The notes beneath the pieces were generated by a model, which ran no database searches, was not told where the DNA came from, and saw only the letters and a list, made by a program, of their open reading frames with translations. This document shows positions 45,553 to 54,961 of a stretch of DNA of 64,000 bases, piece after piece. How positions within the stretch are numbered: the stretch's first letter is position 1; each line of letters starts with the position of its first letter. The DNA is from Clostridium_AW sp040797845 (GTDB lineage: Bacteria > Bacillota > Clostridia > Clostridiales > Clostridiaceae), in contig JBFNFA010000001.1 in NCBI GenBank assembly GCA_040797845.1, positions 1 to 64,000 on the forward strand, written 5' to 3'. The position numbers were made by a program, and so were the translations under genes.

Positions 45553-46571
45553 TGAAAATAAAAATTAAAAAGATAGGTAAAATAATTCTTTGGATTATAG
45601 GTATTATTGTAGGTCTCATAGCACTAGCTATGCTTACAGGTTTCACACTGCATAATACTTATTATAAGAGCCAGCTGGAGGAAATAAAACCTTATGGTAA
45701 AATGGTGGAAGTAGATAATGAAAGTATGCACGTTTATTCTATGGGTAATGGGGAGGAAACTATAGTACTTTTAGCAGGTCATGGTGTCCCTCTGCCATCA
45801 GCAGACTTTGCTCCCCTTATGCGTGAATTGAGTAAAAAATATACAGTTGTGACGGTGGAATATTTTGGGGTTGGATTTAGCGATGAAACAGACAAGCCAC
45901 GTACTTGTGAAAACTATATGAATGAAATCAGAACTTCCCTTGATAAGGCAGGGTTTAAACCTCCTTATATATTAATGCCACATTCAATATCAGGTATCTA
46001 TAGTGAATATTACGCTACAAAATATCCAGAAGAAGTTAAAGGTATGATTTTGCTTGATACCACCTCAACAGCATTTACAATGGAGGAAATGCCAAAGGAA
46101 GGGATTGTGCCTTATGACAATATTGGGAAATTTCTGCAAGAAATAAGTTTGCTACCTTTAATGGCAAAGAGTACTCCAGGAAATCTATTGGTGGCGGAAA
46201 ATAGTTATACACAAAAGGAAATAGAGGATTATAAAAAACATATAGACTACACTATAAATGATACAAAAATTGAGCAGATTGAAAGCTTGTATGATTGTGT
46301 TAGAGAAGTTAAAGATTTACCATTTCCAGAGGATATTCCTGTGTTGAAAATTATAGCTAAACAAACAACGGAAAAGGTGGTACCACTTACAGATGAGGAT
46401 ATGAAAAAGACATTTGAATATATTGGAAGTATGGAGTTTGAAGAAGATCATTTAAAGCGTTTGGGGGATAGTGCATCCTATGTTATACTTAAAGGTTCTC
46501 ATTTGATTTATCGAACCCAAGCTGAAGAAATTTCAAAACTTACAGATGAATTCATAGCCAATTTAAAATAA
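45552..46571 (+). CDS. membrane-anchored alpha/beta hydrolase
   Basis: 339 residues. A membrane helix (about 9-32) precedes an alpha/beta hydrolase domain (about 60-335). LLAGHGVPLPSAD is the oxyanion-hole region. The nucleophile elbow reads MPHSISGIY, with Ser in the GxSxG-like position (first Gly replaced by Pro-His). A C-terminal ILKGSHLIYR supplies the His. Substrate unknown. Starts at AGGAGAAAATAATG, coupled to the regulator before it. Confidence 0.82.
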   Translation: MKIKIKKIGKIILWIIGIIVGLIALAMLTGFTLHNTYYKSQLEEIKPYGKMVEVDNESMHVYSMGNGEETIVLLAGHGVPLPSADFAPLMRELSKKYTVVTVEYFGVGFSDETDKPRTCENYMNEIRTSLDKAGFKPPYILMPHSISGIYSEYYATKYPEEVKGMILLDTTSTAFTMEEMPKEGIVPYDNIGKFLQEISLLPLMAKSTPGNLLVAENSYTQKEIEDYKKHIDYTINDTKIEQIESLYDCVREVKDLPFPEDIPVLKIIAKQTTEKVVPLTDEDMKKTFEYIGSMEFEEDHLKRLGDSASYVILKGSHLIYRTQAEEISKLTDEFIANLK

Positions 46572-46663
46572 TAAAGTTTGATTTTCTACGGGAAATGAGT
46601 ATACAACCTGTATTCCATTGTAAAATTAGTTACTAAGTAATCTATCTAATTATGAAAATAGCA

Positions 46664-46695
46664 AGCCCCAGAAGTAAACTGGCACTTCTGGGGCT
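46664..46695. terminator. hairpin between convergent genes
   Basis: A perfect 11-bp stem (AGCCCCAGAAG with CTTCTGGGGCT) lies between the hydrolase and the minus-strand oxidoreductase. T runs on either side are weak, so its direction is unclear. Confidence 0.55.
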
Positions 46696-46724
46696 CATCT
46701 AATTATTTACATGCCTTAATGTAT

Positions 46725-47789
46725 TTAAGGTGTATAAGGTAATGAAGATTTCTTCATATCACTTTCAATAGCCAATTCGATAATTCTAATCACATCTCTC
46801 CCTTGTTCTGGTGAGATTATTAGCTCTTCTTTGCCTAAAAGAGTATTATAAATATTTTCATAATACTTCCTATAGTCACCTAATTTACTTTCAACCTTCC
46901 CAATGATATGAGTTCCATGGATGTCTGTATTTATGTTTCCCCATATATTTTCATTTTCTCTTCCCCAGTTATCTTGAAGATTAGGAAGAAGTCCCTTTTT
47001 TAAGAACTCTTCTTGAGGGTCTACACCATACTTTATAAAGGAGCCTTTGTCTCCTAAAAGAGTAAACTTAGGAAGCTCTCCTCTTACGAGCATGCTAGAA
47101 TTCAGATATACAGTCAAATTGGAGTATTGAAGCTTTATATGAAAACTGTCTGGAGCTTTTCCGTCCTCTCGTTCAATATATATATTTCCTGTAACATAAT
47201 CAGGAAGTCCAAAAAGATATATGGATTGATGAATTAAATGAGAGCCTAAATCATAAAGTACTCCGGAACCTGGAGAGGAGGATTCCTTCCAAGTATTTGA
47301 GGCTATTTCAGGTCTAAATCTATTAAAATTACATTCATATCTTACTAATTTACCTAATAATTTTTTATCTATTATATCTTTAACTGTTAAAAAATCACTA
47401 TCCCAAGTTCTATTATGATGAACAGATAATAATTTGTTATTTTCCTTGCTCAATTTTATTAAATCATTGCTTTCATTAGTTGTTATAGTAAAGGGTTTTT
47501 CCACGATAGTATGTTTGTGGTGGGAAAGAGACTTATGTGCCAATGAATAATGAAGAGGAGTTGGTGTAGCTATAACTACTAGATCTATATTTGGATCTTC
47601 TAATATATCCTGTAAATTTGATACTATTGTGGCTCTAGGAAAATTATTTCGAGCATAATGAATGTTATGGTCTTTTCTTTCAAATATTTTTAGTATATTA
47701 AAGCCAGCAATACTTGATATTATTGGACCATTATAAATTCTGCCGCCAGAGCTATAGCCAATTAGACCAACATTAAATATTTTGTTCAA
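46725..47789 (-). CDS. Gfo/Idh/MocA-family NAD(P)-dependent oxidoreductase
   Basis: About 354 residues. An N-terminal Rossmann segment FNVGLIGYSSGGRIYNG, the family's EKPF motif (near residue 96) and a C-terminal alpha/beta domain with DLGSHLIHQS are visible. Such enzymes oxidise sugars or sugar-like alcohols; the substrate is unknown. I choose TTG 47789 because AAGGTG is 6 nt upstream; a GTG at 47798 overlaps that site. It follows the FUSC-like gene by 17 nt and is probably cotranscribed with it. Confidence 0.87.
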   Translation of the reverse strand: MNKIFNVGLIGYSSGGRIYNGPIISSIAGFNILKIFERKDHNIHYARNNFPRATIVSNLQDILEDPNIDLVVIATPTPLHYSLAHKSLSHHKHTIVEKPFTITTNESNDLIKLSKENNKLLSVHHNRTWDSDFLTVKDIIDKKLLGKLVRYECNFNRFRPEIASNTWKESSSPGSGVLYDLGSHLIHQSIYLFGLPDYVTGNIYIEREDGKAPDSFHIKLQYSNLTVYLNSSMLVRGELPKFTLLGDKGSFIKYGVDPQEEFLKKGLLPNLQDNWGRENENIWGNINTDIHGTHIIGKVESKLGDYRKYYENIYNTLLGKEELIISPEQGRDVIRIIELAIESDMKKSSLPYTP

Positions 47790-47815
47790 ATTAATCACCT
47801 TACCATATTTATATT

Positions 47816-48286
47816 TTATTTAAATTTATTAAAAAAATTAAAATTAACGTATTTGTTTACTAAAATGGATACTATTATTCCAATGCAGGTATCAATTGTT
47901 CTATTTATTACGTATACGTATGAAGGAACACCTTTTAAATTAGTCATTATAGCAGAAAATACAATACAAGATATGGATATTGAATCATTTTTATTAAATA
48001 TATTACAAAGATAAATCACCATGCATATACCTAATCCAATGTAGATAGCATGTACCCAAAAGTTAAGTTGAGGTAAATAGGAAAAAATTAAACCTACTGA
48101 AGCACCTATAGCAGTTCCTATAAGTCTGTTTTGTCCAGCTTTAAAAGAGTCGGAAATTGAGCTTTGTAGGGTTACAACAGCAGCTATACAGGCGTAAAAT
48201 GGATATTCTCTATTTAAAAGTTCAAATAATATTACACATAGAACTACAGATATAGAGGTTTTTATATTTCTCATACCTATTTTCAT
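47816..48286 (-). CDS. FUSC/aromatic acid exporter-like membrane protein
   Basis: 156 residues with four or five hydrophobic segments. The segments SVVLCVILFELLNREYPFYA and QNRLIGTAIGASVGLIFSYLP match the N-terminal membrane half of the aromatic-acid exporter/FUSC superfamily (DUF939-like). The large cytoplasmic half of long family members is absent, as in many short Firmicute versions. AGGAGGA precedes ATG. Function is unknown. Confidence 0.75.
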   Translation of the reverse strand: MKIGMRNIKTSISVVLCVILFELLNREYPFYACIAAVVTLQSSISDSFKAGQNRLIGTAIGASVGLIFSYLPQLNFWVHAIYIGLGICMVIYLCNIFNKNDSISISCIVFSAIMTNLKGVPSYVYVINRTIDTCIGIIVSILVNKYVNFNFFNKFK

Positions 48287-48379
48287 AATTTTAAAGTCCT
48301 CCTACTTATAAATGCATATATTAATATTTTATCATAAGAAAATAGATTTTTAAAACTAGGATATTGAATATTAAAAAGA

Positions 48380-48405
48380 ATAAAACCTTGTTTAAAACAA
48401 GGCTT
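48380..48405 (-). terminator. intrinsic terminator of the DUF3787 gene
   Basis: Read on the minus strand: AAGCCTTGTTTTAAACAAGG followed by TTTTATT, starting 11 nt after the stop of the small gene. Confidence 0.75.
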
Positions 48406-48415
48406 TAATTGAAAT

Positions 48416-48592
48416 TTATTTTTGATTTGAGTCTACCCACTCTTTAGCATTAAACATTTCTACTTCACTAGGCACAGAAACTTGAGAAACAGGTTTTAAG
48501 TATTCTATATTTGCCCATGCTGCTGTATCGTGCTGCTCTATAGGTCTTTTTTTTGTATTTGAATTTACTTTAATAGAATCCCTATTATTCAT
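48416..48592 (-). CDS. DUF3787 small protein, 58 residues
   Basis: ATG 48592 follows AAGGAGG by 6 nt. The product contains RPIEQHDTAAWANIEYLKPV and VPSEVEMFNAKEWVDSNQK, which I recognise as the DUF3787 pattern of short clostridial proteins. It is hydrophilic and has no signal peptide. It has its own terminator. Function unknown. It is shorter than usual annotation cut-offs and easily missed. Confidence 0.8.
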   Translation of the reverse strand: MNNRDSIKVNSNTKKRPIEQHDTAAWANIEYLKPVSQVSVPSEVEMFNAKEWVDSNQK

Positions 48593-48659
48593 AATAGCCT
48601 CCTTAAAAATAATATTCTTTCAAAAATATTATTATCATCAATGATAAAAGTTATGCTTT

Positions 48660-49991
48660 CTATTTAGTACCTCTTTTTATTATTTCATCTGAAGGTTTAT
48701 ATATATCTTTTGATATTAGTTCCTTTGACACTTCGTTTCCGTCTTTATATCCAATTAGATACACATTCACTTTACAGCCAGGTTTAGCAGATTGAACTTT
48801 TTTTACCGTACCTTTAGGAAGAGTAAGATCATCTTCATATATAGTTTTAGGTTCTGTTTTATCGTAAACTTCATTAACTAGCTTATATTTTATTTTGTTT
48901 AATGAAGAATTGGAATAAATATTAAAAGTTATCTTCTCTCCATCTGCAATTCCTTCAATATAGAGTGGATAGGGCAGCGTATTTTTAAATTTATAGTCTA
49001 CAGAGTTCTCGCTAACAGTTGCATCGAAACCAGGTTCTATATAAGCTGGAGGTATGGAGTGGTTTTTTCTCTCAACGGGTTTTATATTTGAGGTAGTAAT
49101 GGAATTATATAAAGTTGTAGAAACTTGACAAATACCTCCTCCGATACCTTTTTCTAAACGATTTTTTATTATAACTGGAGCCTCTACAAAGCCTCTTTCT
49201 TTAGAGATTTTTCCTACTTTATCATTGAAGCTAAAAGTATTTTCTGGCATTAATAGAGTACCATTAATAAAACTAGTACCTAGCTGTATATTTTTAACTC
49301 TACCTGGAGGAGAGCCTCCTAAATTAGTAGAGAAGGATGATATTAAGGAGTCGATTTGCTGCAATTTTTTTTCTGTAATATTAGCTTCATATTGTTGTGT
49401 TTTGGCTATAATCTCACTATCTTTTGTATTTTCCTTAAGGGTTGAATCAATTTTATTTATTAAATCATCCTTGTCTAGCTTTTCACCTGGTATGTCTTTA
49501 GATATTACTGGTTTTCCCGAGGAAATGGACTTAATGTATGCATCTACAGGTGCTTTACTTACATCCTTATTTATTTGCTCTATTACTTTGTCTATATTAC
49601 CTTTATAGTTTAATGAAAGATTATATTCTTTTTTGTTAGGATTTTTAATTGTCTTATATTTGCTATATATATTAAGGTCTTTACCATAAGTCAAAGCATT
49701 ATTTAATATAGTATCTAAAGAGTTTGTTTCACCATCAGATAAATTAAGATTATAAATTTTATTTCCAGCTTTGATTCTTATATTTTTATTTTCTATTTCT
49801 TTTAAATGATTTTCTAGTATTTTTTTAGCTTCCTCTTTTGTTTTACCAGATACATCAATACCGTTTATTAAAGTATTTGGGTACATTTTATTATCCCATT
49901 TTGAAGCTTGAAGATAAAATGAGCCGTAAAGTGCTACAGCTCCTATAAGTAGGGCAGTTATTATAATCCACCATGTTTTACCAGATTTCAT
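48660..49991 (-). CDS. VanW-family, peptidoglycan-binding-like exported protein
   Basis: 443 residues. A membrane anchor (about 7-27) is followed by a PG_binding_4-like region (about 35-225), a VanW domain (about 230-360, with GGGICQVSTTLYNS) and a short G5-like tail (about 365-440). Such proteins are common at the surface of clostridia; their activity is not established, and the name does not mean vancomycin resistance. It is transcribed away from ptsI. Confidence 0.87.
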   Translation of the reverse strand: MKSGKTWWIIITALLIGAVALYGSFYLQASKWDNKMYPNTLINGIDVSGKTKEEAKKILENHLKEIENKNIRIKAGNKIYNLNLSDGETNSLDTILNNALTYGKDLNIYSKYKTIKNPNKKEYNLSLNYKGNIDKVIEQINKDVSKAPVDAYIKSISSGKPVISKDIPGEKLDKDDLINKIDSTLKENTKDSEIIAKTQQYEANITEKKLQQIDSLISSFSTNLGGSPPGRVKNIQLGTSFINGTLLMPENTFSFNDKVGKISKERGFVEAPVIIKNRLEKGIGGGICQVSTTLYNSITTSNIKPVERKNHSIPPAYIEPGFDATVSENSVDYKFKNTLPYPLYIEGIADGEKITFNIYSNSSLNKIKYKLVNEVYDKTEPKTIYEDDLTLPKGTVKKVQSAKPGCKVNVYLIGYKDGNEVSKELISKDIYKPSDEIIKRGTK

Positions 49992-50185
49992 AAAATCATC
50001 CCCTTATCATTTAGCTATCTTTCTTAGTTTTAGCAACTTACTATTTTTTATTACTTTAAGATAAATTTAATTTAATAATGCTTACTAATGAATTTCCTAT
50101 GAACTGGAAATTTTAAATGATATAATATATGTAACATCTTTACATATTTATTTAATGAAATTAATAATATTTGGGAGGATTTCTT

Positions 50186-51838
50186 ATGTTAAAAGGTATA
50201 AAAGCGTCATCGGGAATAGCTATAGGTAAAGCATTTGTGATAAGAGAGCATGATTTTAAACCTTTAAAAATTAAAATAGAAGATAGTAGTTTAGAGCAAG
50301 AAAGATTCAATAAGGCTGTTGAGCAAGCAAAAAAAGAATTAGAAGAATTAATAAAGTCCACTATTAAAAATTTTACTGAAAATGAAGGGGAAATATTTGA
50401 AGCTCACTTGACCATGCTAGATGATCCAGAGCTTGTTGGAACAGTTAGTGGGAAAATATTAAAGGAAAACATAAACGCTGAATATGCTTTAAAGACTGTA
50501 TGTGATGAATTAATAGAAGTATTTGAAGAAATAGAAGATGAGTATTTAAAGGAAAGAATTGTAGATATAAAAGACGTTACTAAAAGGATATTAAGAATAT
50601 TAAATGGACAAGTCCAGGAAACTCTAAAAAATATTAAAGAAGAAAGCATCATAATATCAAAGGACATTACACCCTCTCAAACTGCTCAAATGGATAAAAA
50701 TAAGGTGTTAGGTTTTGTTACGGAAACAGGAGGAGTTACTTCTCATTCAGCAATAATAGCTAGAACTTTAGGAATTCCTGCCCTATTAGGTGTACACAAT
50801 TTATTAGATGAAGTAAAAAATGGAGATGTTTTAATATTAGATGGAAATGAAGGCATAGTTATATTAAATCCAGATAAGAAAACTTTAAAAAACTATAAAG
50901 AAAAGATAGAAAGGCATATGGAAGATAAAATAGAACTATTAAAGTATAAGGATTTAGAAAGTATTACTTTAGATTTTAAAAAGGTAGAAGTAGCAGGAAA
51001 TATAGGATCCGTAGAAGAAGTGGATAGCATAATTGAAAATGGAGGAGAAGGTATTGGGCTTTTTAGAACCGAGTTTTTATATATGGAAAAAGAAAATTTG
51101 CCCGATGAAGAAGAACAATTTTTAGCATATAAACATGTAGTTGAGAAGTTAAATGGAAAGCCTGTAGTGATTAGAACTCTAGACATCGGAGGAGATAAAA
51201 AACTCTCATATTTACCGATTAAGGAAGAGTTAAATCCGTTTTTGGGATATAGGGCTATAAGATTATGTTTAGATAGAAAGGACATTTTTAAAACTCAGTT
51301 AAGAGCGCTATTAAGAGCTTCTAATTATGGAAATTTAAAGATTATGTTCCCTATGATATGCAATCTAGAGGAACTTTTAGAGAGTAAAAAAGTTTTAGAA
51401 GAGTGTAAGAATGAGTTAAAAAAAGAGAGCTTAGAATATGATGAAAATTTAGAGGTAGGTATAATGATCGAAGTGCCATCTGCAGCTATTATATCTGATA
51501 TTTTAGCAAGAGAAGTAGACTTCTTTAGTATTGGTACAAATGACCTTATACAATATACCATGGCAGTAGATAGAATGAATGAGAAAGTTTCATATCTTTA
51601 TGATTTTAATAATTTAGCGGTACTTAGGTTAATTAAATTAGTAATAGAAAATGGACATAGAGAAGGAATATGGGTAGGAATGTGTGGAGAGATGGCAGGA
51701 AGAGAGGATTTAATTCCGTTACTTTTAGGAATTGGATTAGATGAGTTTAGTATGAGTCCATCCTCTATATTAAAAGTGAGGAAAATAATAAGGAATTTAA
51801 GCTTTAAAGAATGCATTAAAATAGCTAAAAAATTATAA
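50186..51838 (+). CDS. ptsI: phosphoenolpyruvate-protein phosphotransferase (PTS enzyme I)
   Basis: 550 residues. An N-terminal HPr-binding and phosphohistidine domain (active His187 in GGVTSHSAIIAR) and a C-terminal PEP-binding barrel (GLFRTEFLYM, GEMAGREDLIPLLLGIGLDEFSMSP) are complete. It passes phosphate from PEP to HPr. No ptsH gene is adjacent. ATG 50186 follows TGGGAGGA; a TTG at 50171 is in frame but overlaps that site. Confidence 0.95.
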   Translation: MLKGIKASSGIAIGKAFVIREHDFKPLKIKIEDSSLEQERFNKAVEQAKKELEELIKSTIKNFTENEGEIFEAHLTMLDDPELVGTVSGKILKENINAEYALKTVCDELIEVFEEIEDEYLKERIVDIKDVTKRILRILNGQVQETLKNIKEESIIISKDITPSQTAQMDKNKVLGFVTETGGVTSHSAIIARTLGIPALLGVHNLLDEVKNGDVLILDGNEGIVILNPDKKTLKNYKEKIERHMEDKIELLKYKDLESITLDFKKVEVAGNIGSVEEVDSIIENGGEGIGLFRTEFLYMEKENLPDEEEQFLAYKHVVEKLNGKPVVIRTLDIGGDKKLSYLPIKEELNPFLGYRAIRLCLDRKDIFKTQLRALLRASNYGNLKIMFPMICNLEELLESKKVLEECKNELKKESLEYDENLEVGIMIEVPSAAIISDILAREVDFFSIGTNDLIQYTMAVDRMNEKVSYLYDFNNLAVLRLIKLVIENGHREGIWVGMCGEMAGREDLIPLLLGIGLDEFSMSPSSILKVRKIIRNLSFKECIKIAKKL

Positions 51839-51844
51839 ATAATA

Positions 51845-51882
51845 AAAACTAGCATATAAATTTTTTTATATGCTAGTTTTTG
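51845..51882 (+). terminator. intrinsic terminator after ptsI
   Basis: A perfect 16-bp stem (51845-51860 with 51865-51880) with T-rich end. Confidence 0.85.
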
Positions 51883-52033
51883 TTATAATATTTATATGTT
51901 TACTAGAAATACTAATATCAATACTTGTGTTACTAGAATATCTTACAGTAAAAGTTTAAATTTGAATAAAGTGCTCATTTGTTGTATGATTATATTAATA
52001 TTTAAAATATTTCCATAATGTAGGAGAAAAAAT

Positions 52034-52687
52034 ATGAAAAATAAAAAGACTATATTAAAGATCACCCTTATTACTATCATTATAATGTTAGCTTTTTATA
52101 CAATAAAAATATTTCATATAGACATAAGAAATATAAAGATTGATGATTTAGTAGACTATATATCTAATTATGGTAAATTTGCTATGATGTGTTTTTTAAT
52201 TATGTGTTTACTAAAGCCACTTTTAGTTTGTGTGCCAGCAGCCATGTTTTCAGTAATTGGTGGAATATTATTTGGACCTATTAAAGGATTTATACTGAAT
52301 ATGGTAGGATTTTTACTATCTGGTACGGTAGCTTTTTCAATAGCTAGATTTTTTGGACAATCTAAAGTAAGTCAGATGCTAAAAGGAAGAGCTGCTAATA
52401 TAAATGCAAATGTTGAGAAAAATGGATTTAAAATATTGCTATTATTAAGGCTTCCTCCAGTGTTACCTTATGATCCATTAAGCTATACTTGTGGACTTAG
52501 TAAAATAAAATATAGAGATTTTATTTTAGCTTCTCTTATTGGAGTAATGCCTGAAACTCTATGCTATTCGATTATGGGTAGGAATATATTTAAATTTAAT
52601 TCTGCTAAATTTATTATTCCTTTAGTTTTTATAATTTTTGCAACCATTTCATCTACGTTTTTTTTCAAAAAAGCAAATAATTTATAA
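52034..52687 (+). CDS. TVP38/TMEM64 family membrane protein
   Basis: 217 residues, five or six membrane segments. The SNARE-associated/DedA-like core is seen in FSVIGGILFGPIKGFILNMVG and LLLLRLPPVLPYDPLSYTCG. Related DedA proteins flip undecaprenyl or other lipids; this member's role is unknown. Separate unit between ptsI and parE. Confidence 0.85.
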   Translation: MKNKKTILKITLITIIIMLAFYTIKIFHIDIRNIKIDDLVDYISNYGKFAMMCFLIMCLLKPLLVCVPAAMFSVIGGILFGPIKGFILNMVGFLLSGTVAFSIARFFGQSKVSQMLKGRAANINANVEKNGFKILLLLRLPPVLPYDPLSYTCGLSKIKYRDFILASLIGVMPETLCYSIMGRNIFKFNSAKFIIPLVFIIFATISSTFFFKKANNL

Positions 52688-52825
52688 AAACAATATAGAA
52701 CACAGCACAAAAATAAATTTAAGAGTTTATTAAGTTGAGGTTCAATTATTTAATTAACAGTGGAAAAGAGATAATAAATAATTGATTTTGTCAGTGAAAA
52801 TCTAAATGATCAAAGGTTTTTGTGC

Positions 52826-52848
52826 TAAGGCCAGAAGCCTTTTTAATT
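52826..52848 (+). terminator. possible weak hairpin upstream of parE
   Basis: AAGGC, a short loop and GCCTTTTTAAT in the 290-nt gap between the TVP38 gene and parE. The stem is short; it may end transcription from upstream. The rest of the gap shows no gene. Confidence 0.4.
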
Positions 52849-52978
52849 TCGAATAATTTTTTTAACCAATAATTTTATCATTAATTTTCAATATTCAACT
52901 AAATAAGAACATTTGTTTTTGCAGGTTATTTCTGCTATAATTTTAATTTGTGATATATTAGCAGTTAGGAGGAGAAAT

Positions 52979-54934
52979 ATGGATAAAGATTTGCAGATGA
53001 GTTCTATATACGATGTAACTGCATTAACTTCCTTAGAAAAGTTGGAGCCAGTACGTGTAAGACCAGGAATGTATATAGGCTCTACAGGTAGCAAAGGTTT
53101 ACATCACTGCATATGGGAAATATTAGATAATGCTATAGATGAGATAACAAATGGTTATGGAGATAGAGCTATTATTAGTTTAAATAAAGATAAAACCGTT
53201 ACTGTACAGGATAATGGTAGAGGAATACCTACAGGAATACACCCTACAAAGAAAAAGTCTGGAGTAGAGATGGTATTTACTGAACTGCATACAGGTGGGA
53301 AATTTAATAATTCTAATTATAAAACATCCGGAGGGCTTCATGGGGTAGGTGCATCAGTAGTTAATGCCCTGTCCGAATGGTTAGAAGTTGAAATAAAACA
53401 AAATGGAAATATATATAGACAAAGGTTTGAATACTCTTATGATCAATCCTTAAAAAAAAGCATGCCAGGGACAGCAGTAACAAAGTTAGAGATAGTAGGA
53501 AAGACAAAGGAAACTGGTACGAAGGTTACGTTTTTACCAGATAAAGAAGTTTTCTCAACAATAGATTTTAAATTTGACATAATTGATGAGAGACTTCAAG
53601 AATTAGCATTTCAAAACAAAGGTATAACTTTAGTTTTAATAGATAATAGAAAAGAGGAGCCTATAACAAAAGAATATCACTCTGAAAGAGGACTTTTAGA
53701 TTTTATAGATTATTTAAATGAAAGTAAAACCGTATTACACAATCCTCCAATACTTTTTGATGGAGAAAGAGAAGTAAATGGAATTAGTATGTATGGAGAA
53801 GTGTGTATTCAATTTACGGATTCAACTACAGAGCATATAGCAAGCTATGTAAATAATATTCCAACCACGGAATCAGGAACCCATGAAACGGGCTTCAAGA
53901 CAGGTATGACTAGAGCTTTTAAAGAATGGGCTAAAAAGCTAAATATTTTGAAGGAAAAGGACAAGGAATTTGAAGGGGATGACCTTAGGGAAGGTATGAC
54001 TGCCATAATAAGAATAAAGTTAACTAATCCTATATTTGAAGGTCAGACTAAAACAAAATTGGGAAATAATGAAGCTTATGCTATGATGAATGATTTAGCA
54101 TATACAAGGTTATCTGAATGGATTGAGGATAATAAGGATACTGCTACATTGTTGATAAATAATGCAATGGAAGCGGCGGCAAGAAGAGAAAAGATTAAAA
54201 AAATAAATGAAGCTGAAAAGAAGAAGATAGGAAAAGGTACAGCGCCTCTTGCTGGTAAAATAGCTGTTTGTACGCTAAGAGATGCTAAGTCTTGTGAATT
54301 TATAGTAGTGGAGGGAGATTCCGCTGGAGGATCTGCCAAGCAAGCAAGGGATAGAAGATTTCAGACTATAATGCCTTCTAAGGGTAAAATAATGAATACA
54401 GAAAAACAAAAACTAGAGAATGTATTGAGCAGTGAGGAATTAAAAATATTTAATACTGCTATTGGTACTGGAATTCTTGATAATTATAGCGAAGAGGATT
54501 TAAAGTATGATAAAGTAATTATTCTATCGGATGCGGATGTGGATGGATATCATATTCGTACCTTGTGGATGACATATATTTATAGGTATATGAGGCCATT
54601 GATTACAAATGGACATCTATATATTGCATCACCACCTTTGTATAAGGTATATAAAGATGTTAAAGGAAAAGAAGTAATTAAATATGCCTATAGTGATGAA
54701 GAATTAGATGATGCAAAGAAGGAAATAGGAAAAGGGTTTTTAATTCAAAGATATAAAGGGTTAGGTGAAATGAATCCTGATCAACTTTGGCAAACTACTT
54801 TGAACCCAGAAAGTAGAACATTACAAAGAATAACCATAGAAGATGCTGCAAAGGCCGAAAAAATGGTATCTTTACTTATGGGAGATGTGGTTGAGCCTAG
54901 AAAGAACTACATGTATAAATACGGAGAGTTTTAA
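52979..54934 (+). CDS. parE: type IIA topoisomerase subunit B (ParE type)
   Basis: 651 residues from ATG 52979 behind TAGGAGGAG. GHKL ATPase domain (EILDNAIDE, DNGRGIP, GGLHGVGASVVNA), transducer domain, and TOPRIM domain (EGDSAGGSAKQ, DADVDG). It lies 27 nt before the A subunit and not next to recF or dnaA, as expected for topoisomerase IV rather than the primary gyrase; that assignment is by context and could be a second gyrase-like pair. Confidence 0.87.
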   Translation: MDKDLQMSSIYDVTALTSLEKLEPVRVRPGMYIGSTGSKGLHHCIWEILDNAIDEITNGYGDRAIISLNKDKTVTVQDNGRGIPTGIHPTKKKSGVEMVFTELHTGGKFNNSNYKTSGGLHGVGASVVNALSEWLEVEIKQNGNIYRQRFEYSYDQSLKKSMPGTAVTKLEIVGKTKETGTKVTFLPDKEVFSTIDFKFDIIDERLQELAFQNKGITLVLIDNRKEEPITKEYHSERGLLDFIDYLNESKTVLHNPPILFDGEREVNGISMYGEVCIQFTDSTTEHIASYVNNIPTTESGTHETGFKTGMTRAFKEWAKKLNILKEKDKEFEGDDLREGMTAIIRIKLTNPIFEGQTKTKLGNNEAYAMMNDLAYTRLSEWIEDNKDTATLLINNAMEAAARREKIKKINEAEKKKIGKGTAPLAGKIAVCTLRDAKSCEFIVVEGDSAGGSAKQARDRRFQTIMPSKGKIMNTEKQKLENVLSSEELKIFNTAIGTGILDNYSEEDLKYDKVIILSDADVDGYHIRTLWMTYIYRYMRPLITNGHLYIASPPLYKVYKDVKGKEVIKYAYSDEELDDAKKEIGKGFLIQRYKGLGEMNPDQLWQTTLNPESRTLQRITIEDAAKAEKMVSLLMGDVVEPRKNYMYKYGEF

Positions 54935-54961
54935 CCTATTTAAGTCTAGAGAGGTGTTTGA

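Noticed and set aside
48660..49991. VanW protein as a vancomycin resistance gene, with the D-lactate dehydrogenase at 59124 as VanH
   Set aside because: No VanA-type ligase or VanX peptidase is present, the genes are 9 kb apart, and VanW-domain proteins are common in clostridia without resistance.
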